Source of the DNA: G965267605 sp965267605
GTDB lineage: Bacteria > Bacteroidota > Bacteroidia > Flavobacteriales_E > Vicingaceae
Assembly (NCBI GenBank): GCA_965267605.1
Contig: OZ254088.1
Coordinates: forward strand, 3,534,001-3,598,000
DNA: 64,000 nt
Reading direction: 5' to 3'
Shown: positions 59,688 to 64,000 of the stretch, one piece after another
Layout of the letters: every line of letters begins with the position of its first letter
How positions within the stretch are numbered: position 1 is the stretch's first letter
Translations under genes and position numbers: made by a program
Notes under the pieces: generated by a model
The model's input: the letters and a program-made list of their open reading frames with translations, nothing else
Database searches by the model: none
What the model was told of the DNA's origin: nothing

Positions 59688-60992
59688 TCAGTAACCAAAT
59701 TTCGTTTTGTACTTCTCGTACAATTCTTTCTGATGATTTGTCAAATTCACTTTTCTACCATCAATAAATGCGTGTGTTACATCATTTGTTAGCATATCCA
59801 GAGCATCCCCTTTTGAGATAAAAAATGTAGCACTTTTGCCAACTTCGAGGGTACCATATGCATGATCTATGCCAAGAATCTTGGCATTGTTGCCTGTGAT
59901 GAGTTGAACGGCCTCTTCCTTACTTAAACCATAAGTGCTTGCAGTACCAGCAAGGAACGGTAGATTTCTGGTGTTCATAGCCTCCATATCGCCTGCATTT
60001 TGGAGACCTACCAAGACACCCTGCTTCATCAGTTTTCCTGCTAGAGCATAGGGTTTGTCAACATGATCTTCAGGTCGCAATGGTAGGCTGTGTACCCTTC
60101 TCAACAAAACACTGATCTTGTTTTCCTTCAAAAGTTCAGTTACCTGATCTGCATCGTAGCCTCCCACAATACACGCTTTTGTAATACCGTGATCACGGAC
60201 AAAATGAATGGCCGCAAGAATATCAGTAGCAAAGTTTGCATGGATGTATAGCGTTTTGGTAGTATCATACAATCCACGCATGGCCTCAAAGCGCTGATCC
60301 AATTTGGCGTGTACATCGGTGCTTGCATAACTTCTGGCCCGCTTGAAGAAGTCATATACCTTGTTCAACTGGTCTTTGTATTTCTTGTTGGGCACATCGG
60401 ATTTGGGCTCACCCCAGCCACCTTTTCTTAAGAACTTCTGAGGCCAATTCAAGTGGATTCCTTCGTCCAGAGATATCAAAGCATCTTCCCAATTCCATGC
60501 ATCCAATTGAACTACGGATGACGAACCTGAAATAGTTCCACCACGAGGGGTGGCCTGAACGATCAGAACTCCATTTGACCGAACGGTAGCCGTAATCTTA
60601 CTTTCTGTATTGTATGCAATAATGGATCTAACGTGGGGATTCATGTATCCAACTTCCGCAAAATCATGTGTGGCCCTTACTGCCCCTATCTCCGTTAGTC
60701 CCAATGTTGAGTTGGGTGCAATGAACCCTGGATACAGATGCGCCCCATCTGCATGTATGATTTGTTGATAGGCACTTCGGTCGATTTTGATCAGTCGGGC
60801 GTCCGCCACCAGGATCAGTTTCCCATCCTTGAATCCGATTGCTGAGTTTTTGATCACCTTGCCATCCCCCAAATGTGCGGTAGCATTCAGGATAAGAATT
60901 GCATCTTTCTGAGGTGCACCGGGAGTTGGGAATTGTGCCCACGCACAACTCCAGATCAACATAGCTATCAATATGTTAATACTCCTCGTCAA
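59688..60992 (-). CDS. Secreted amidohydrolase-like protein lacking metal ligands
   Basis: The TTG at 60992 is proposed because it begins a signal peptide (TRSINILIAMLIWSCAWAQ); the frame to 61052 lies inside the upstream gene. The 434-residue protein has the amidohydrolase composite (DAILILNATAHLGDGKVI at the start, LEVGKSATFFISKGDALDML at the end). Where the H-x-H metal motif should be it reads GFIAPNSTLG, and the metal Asp is replaced in GLQNAGDME. It is probably a non-catalytic partner of the larger amidohydrolase just upstream. Confidence 0.8.
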   Translation of the reverse strand: MTRSINILIAMLIWSCAWAQFPTPGAPQKDAILILNATAHLGDGKVIKNSAIGFKDGKLILVADARLIKIDRSAYQQIIHADGAHLYPGFIAPNSTLGLTEIGAVRATHDFAEVGYMNPHVRSIIAYNTESKITATVRSNGVLIVQATPRGGTISGSSSVVQLDAWNWEDALISLDEGIHLNWPQKFLRKGGWGEPKSDVPNKKYKDQLNKVYDFFKRARSYASTDVHAKLDQRFEAMRGLYDTTKTLYIHANFATDILAAIHFVRDHGITKACIVGGYDADQVTELLKENKISVLLRRVHSLPLRPEDHVDKPYALAGKLMKQGVLVGLQNAGDMEAMNTRNLPFLAGTASTYGLSKEEAVQLITGNNAKILGIDHAYGTLEVGKSATFFISKGDALDMLTNDVTHAFIDGRKVNLTNHQKELYEKYKTKFGY

Positions 60993-63900
60993 TGGTATCG
61001 CAGTGATAATGTTTGGGTTCTTTGTATTGTACTGGTTGCGTAGCCGCACCATTCTTCTTGGCTTCGATCATCTTCTGGATGATACGAGATCGCTCCAACT
61101 CCATGGTTTTGATCAAACGTTCATTGTGGTCTCGTGAGTAATAACACTTCCCATCAATAAGCGTTTGTTCTACCTTACTATAAATGGAAAGCGGATGATT
61201 GTCCCAGATCACGATATCAGCATCCTTTCCTTCTTTCAGACTTCCAATGCGATCATCCAGGTGAAGGATCTTTGCTGGATTGATGGTGACCATATTGAGT
61301 GCCGCCTCTTCACTGGCTCCTCCATATTTAACTGCCTTGGCTGCTTCCTGGTTCAATCTTCTACCCATTTCAGCATCATCTGAATTGATGGCTGTAGGTA
61401 TTCCCATCTTATCCAACATGGCAGCGTTGTGTGGGATTGCATCGTTCACCTCAAATTTGTACGCCCACCAGTCTGAGAAGCTCGACCCTGCCGCGCCATG
61501 CTTCTTCATCTTGTCTGCAATCTTGTATCCCTCCAGAATATGCGTGAACGTGTTGATGGTAAAACCAAGACTATCTCCAACGCGCATCAACATAGTAATC
61601 TCCGATTGGATATAGGAGTGACACGTGATGAACCGCTGTTTAGCAAGTATTTCGAACAGTGCCTCAAGCTCCAGATCCTTCCTCGGAGGTGCTACCTCTT
61701 CCTGCCTCTTGGGCTTGAGCATGTTGTAGCTGTTCCACTCCTTCTCGTAAATCCGTGCGCGATTAAAAGCATCATAGAAGACCTGTTCCACTCCCATCCG
61801 CGTTTGCGGGAAACGGACCGTGTTCTGTGGTCCCCAGTTCGATTGCTTCACATTCTCGCCCAGGGCAAACTTGATGAAGCCAGGAGCGTTTTCGATTTTC
61901 ATTTTCTCAGGTGCCTCGCCCCAACGGAGTTTCACCAATGCAGATTGTCCACCAATTGGATTTGCCGAACCGTGTAGCAATTGCGATGTGGTTACGCCCC
62001 CAGCCAATTGCCTGTAAATATCAATGTCGTCTGAGTCAACTACATCCCCGATCCGCACCTCCGCTGTAACGGCTTGGGTACCCTCATTCACACCATTGGA
62101 AATAGCAATATGGGAGTGCTCATCAATAATTCCCGGTGTGATGTGTTTGCCTTTTGCATCAACCACGGTTACGCCTTCGACCGCACCTAAACCCTGACCA
62201 ATTTTGTAAATCTTACCATTCCGTATCCAGATGTCACCCTTGATCTTTCCTTGTTCCTCACATGTCCAGAGCGTGGCATTGCGGTAAATGATGTTTAACT
62301 GATTAGGCATTGAATCAAATCCATAAGCCATGGATGGGAACCACACCCGACCCACAGTGTCCTTCTTTGTAGGTTCGTCTTTCTTTTTACCAGCGGGAAC
62401 TTTTTGCCGATTCTTGATGGCAGACCAGCTGGTCCACTTCCCACCCGGCAACTCACCTTTGCCTTCAAGAATGCCACTGTTGAAATGGACAGATCCTGAA
62501 AGCCTTACGTAGCCTTTATAGTTCTTGTCATTTGGATCAAATGCCAGGGAAATCAACCTTCCATCTTGCTTAAGGATGGCTTTGATTTTCGTGGTATCTC
62601 TGCTGTTCTTTAATCGCAAAGTAGCATTGAGCTTAGGCTTGCTTTTGACCGTTAGCTCGTAGATATGATCTTCAATGTTGAGGTCGTACTTGCCGGCAAG
62701 GTCAATCTCTTCAGGAATTTGAACTGCATAGCGCTTGCCGTTGATCCACGATTGCTCTACTTTGAATTTCTTACCCATGAGGGTATCTCGTGTAATGATA
62801 AAGTTGGCGATCTTACCAGGTACAAGTGACCCCAGTTTTTCACTCTGATTGATCAATTGAGCGGGGGTGGTAGTTAAAGCTGCCAGTACGTCTCGCGATC
62901 TAATATCCCTGCTGGAGGAAAGATGTTTATGGAACCCAGCGGCCTTCTTATGTCCACTAAACGTGATAGAGAAGGGCACACCAGCCGTTTGAAGGTAATG
63001 TAGGTTACTTGGTGCGAGTTCCCAATGCTTAAGGTCCTTCATCTGCACAAGTTTTGCCTCATACGGGTCTTCTACATTGTACGGTTTAGGATAAGTAATA
63101 GGGATTACGAACCCTGCACCTGAATTCTTAATGTCATCAATGCGTTTGTATTCCTCCCCTGAACCAATGAGTACATACTGAATCCCGAATTCATCTCCCA
63201 GTCGGTCAGCCCGAAGTGCAGATAGATAGCTCCTACCCGGATCGAATATCTGTGGTAGTTCCGCGTGAGTGTTTACGGCATTTAGAGAGACGTTTCGCTC
63301 CAAGTTCTTCGGGTACTTATTGTACCATTCAGCATCGAGATAAGTTTGCCTGATAAGTGCGATCGCACCCATCAAAGAGGACGGGTAGTTCTGACGTGTT
63401 GTACCTTTCTTGAATGCCAGGTTGTTAGCCACCTCCGGTACAATCACCATCGAGTTGCTTCTCTCTTCTCCAAGATGAACAAGGCATGAAGTACCGCGCA
63501 TTATGCCGTCATGCCGATGTGTTACCACTGCTGAAAATCCTGCTGCAATTAGTTCCTTGGCCTCCTTTGGATTGACTTTGAAATAGTCTGCATTACTGGT
63601 TTCCGGATGGATGGCCTCATTCCAGGATCCTGCCCCTGGCTTTTTCGAGACAAATTGCGGTTTAGACGGTCCAACACGTTTTTTCTTCTTGGGTTGCTCT
63701 ATACCATAGGTGGCATGCAGATCGATGAAGCCAGCATAAATGAACTTGCCTTTCATGTCATGCACCACCGTATTTTTGGGAAGCGTAACACCTGCGCCTA
63801 CAGCAATGATCTCATTCTTCCTGATCAACAACGTACCCTTTGGAATAACCTGAGAAGGATTGGGAATGATCGTTGCGTTGGTAAATGCGATGAAATTATC

Positions 63901-64000
63901 GTCATGCGTCTTTACCCCATTTTCCGGGAAAGTTTCCTGCGCGGAAATTTGCTTACCCAACAAGAAGGTTGAGCAAACCAACACCAAACTATAAACCGAG
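60976..64000 (-). CDS. Large secreted double amidohydrolase (5' partial at right edge)
   Basis: The frame is open to the right edge, so the start lies beyond the window; visible is a signal-like stretch (VLVCSTFLLGKQISAQ) and about 1000 residues. Two amidohydrolase domains are present. The first (about 35-435) has GFIDLHATYG in place of H-x-H and appears inactive. The second (about 590-960) keeps DEHSHIAIS, FITCHSYIQSE, INTFTHILEGYK and AINSDDAEMG, a full metal site. It resembles imidazolonepropionase-type peptidases or hydrolases common in Bacteroidota; the substrate is unknown. It overlaps the smaller amidohydrolase downstream by 17 bp. Confidence 0.88.
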   Translation of the reverse strand, partial: SVYSLVLVCSTFLLGKQISAQETFPENGVKTHDDNFIAFTNATIIPNPSQVIPKGTLLIRKNEIIAVGAGVTLPKNTVVHDMKGKFIYAGFIDLHATYGIEQPKKKKRVGPSKPQFVSKKPGAGSWNEAIHPETSNADYFKVNPKEAKELIAAGFSAVVTHRHDGIMRGTSCLVHLGEERSNSMVIVPEVANNLAFKKGTTRQNYPSSLMGAIALIRQTYLDAEWYNKYPKNLERNVSLNAVNTHAELPQIFDPGRSYLSALRADRLGDEFGIQYVLIGSGEEYKRIDDIKNSGAGFVIPITYPKPYNVEDPYEAKLVQMKDLKHWELAPSNLHYLQTAGVPFSITFSGHKKAAGFHKHLSSSRDIRSRDVLAALTTTPAQLINQSEKLGSLVPGKIANFIITRDTLMGKKFKVEQSWINGKRYAVQIPEEIDLAGKYDLNIEDHIYELTVKSKPKLNATLRLKNSRDTTKIKAILKQDGRLISLAFDPNDKNYKGYVRLSGSVHFNSGILEGKGELPGGKWTSWSAIKNRQKVPAGKKKDEPTKKDTVGRVWFPSMAYGFDSMPNQLNIIYRNATLWTCEEQGKIKGDIWIRNGKIYKIGQGLGAVEGVTVVDAKGKHITPGIIDEHSHIAISNGVNEGTQAVTAEVRIGDVVDSDDIDIYRQLAGGVTTSQLLHGSANPIGGQSALVKLRWGEAPEKMKIENAPGFIKFALGENVKQSNWGPQNTVRFPQTRMGVEQVFYDAFNRARIYEKEWNSYNMLKPKRQEEVAPPRKDLELEALFEILAKQRFITCHSYIQSEITMLMRVGDSLGFTINTFTHILEGYKIADKMKKHGAAGSSFSDWWAYKFEVNDAIPHNAAMLDKMGIPTAINSDDAEMGRRLNQEAAKAVKYGGASEEAALNMVTINPAKILHLDDRIGSLKEGKDADIVIWDNHPLSIYSKVEQTLIDGKCYYSRDHNERLIKTMELERSRIIQKMIEAKKNGAATQPVQYKEPKHYHCDTIDEEY

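Overview
The window looks like a chromosomal segment of a Bacteroidota bacterium, most likely a flavobacterial-type gliding or marine relative. The signs are a type IX secretion C-terminal sorting domain (58777-59571), a GldM-like domain fused to a TIR domain (44767-46170), weak ribosome binding sites with frequent GTG/TTG starts, and lineage-typical genes such as the paired secreted amidohydrolases and the WD40-caspase protein. I see no rRNA, tRNA or CRISPR array. Genes run off both edges.

Region 1 (1-11283) is an RHS polymorphic-toxin locus. An RHS protein enters from the left edge and ends in toxin tip A with an adjacent immunity gene. Orphan immunity-like genes follow, in groups closed by near-identical hairpin terminators and in places preceded by short remnants of toxin C-termini. 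From about 7.1 kb the layout reverses: further immunity genes, one broken by a nonsense codon, lead on the minus strand to a second RHS tip (tip B) with a three-helix membrane protein behind it. The two tips share about 102 bp of nearly identical RHS core in inverted orientation. The outer end of that repeat coincides with a perfect 8-5-8 inverted repeat, and a tyrosine recombinase sits next to it. Inversion of about 9.7 kb would splice tip B in frame onto the RHS core. I infer an RHS tip-switching (shufflon-like) system; this is the most interesting feature of the window.

Region 2 (11342-18921) is a surface-glycan set: a family 4-like glycosyltransferase, two SAM methyltransferases, a sulfotransferase, a family 9 glycosyltransferase, and an SGNH protein paired with an MBOAT acyltransferase.

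Region 3 (19979-30874, minus strand) is a compact type II secretion/type IV pilus-like operon: pseudopilins, platform protein, ATPase, prepilin peptidase, secretin, PilN/PilO/GspC-like proteins, an FN3-like lipoprotein and a bactofilin-like protein. It is headed by a MORN-like protein and two LuxR-type regulators (30871-32515).

Region 4 (32831-44686) holds mixed genes: lipoproteins and small membrane proteins, an alpha/beta hydrolase, a YiaA-like protein, a DinB-like protein, a second MBOAT/SGNH pair, a TPR protein and purD.

Region 5 (44767-54827) contains a TIR-transmembrane-GldM-like protein divergent from a DUF4231 (SLATT-type) membrane protein, secreted proteins of unknown function, an acyl-CoA carboxylase beta subunit, and an exported WD40-caspase protein in an operon with an outer-membrane barrel. 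The TIR/DUF4231 pair is a candidate defence module. Region 6 (54824-64000) is mostly housekeeping (GNAT acetyltransferase, YebC, GatC, PlsC, TrpS), followed by a T9SS cargo and two secreted amidohydrolases.
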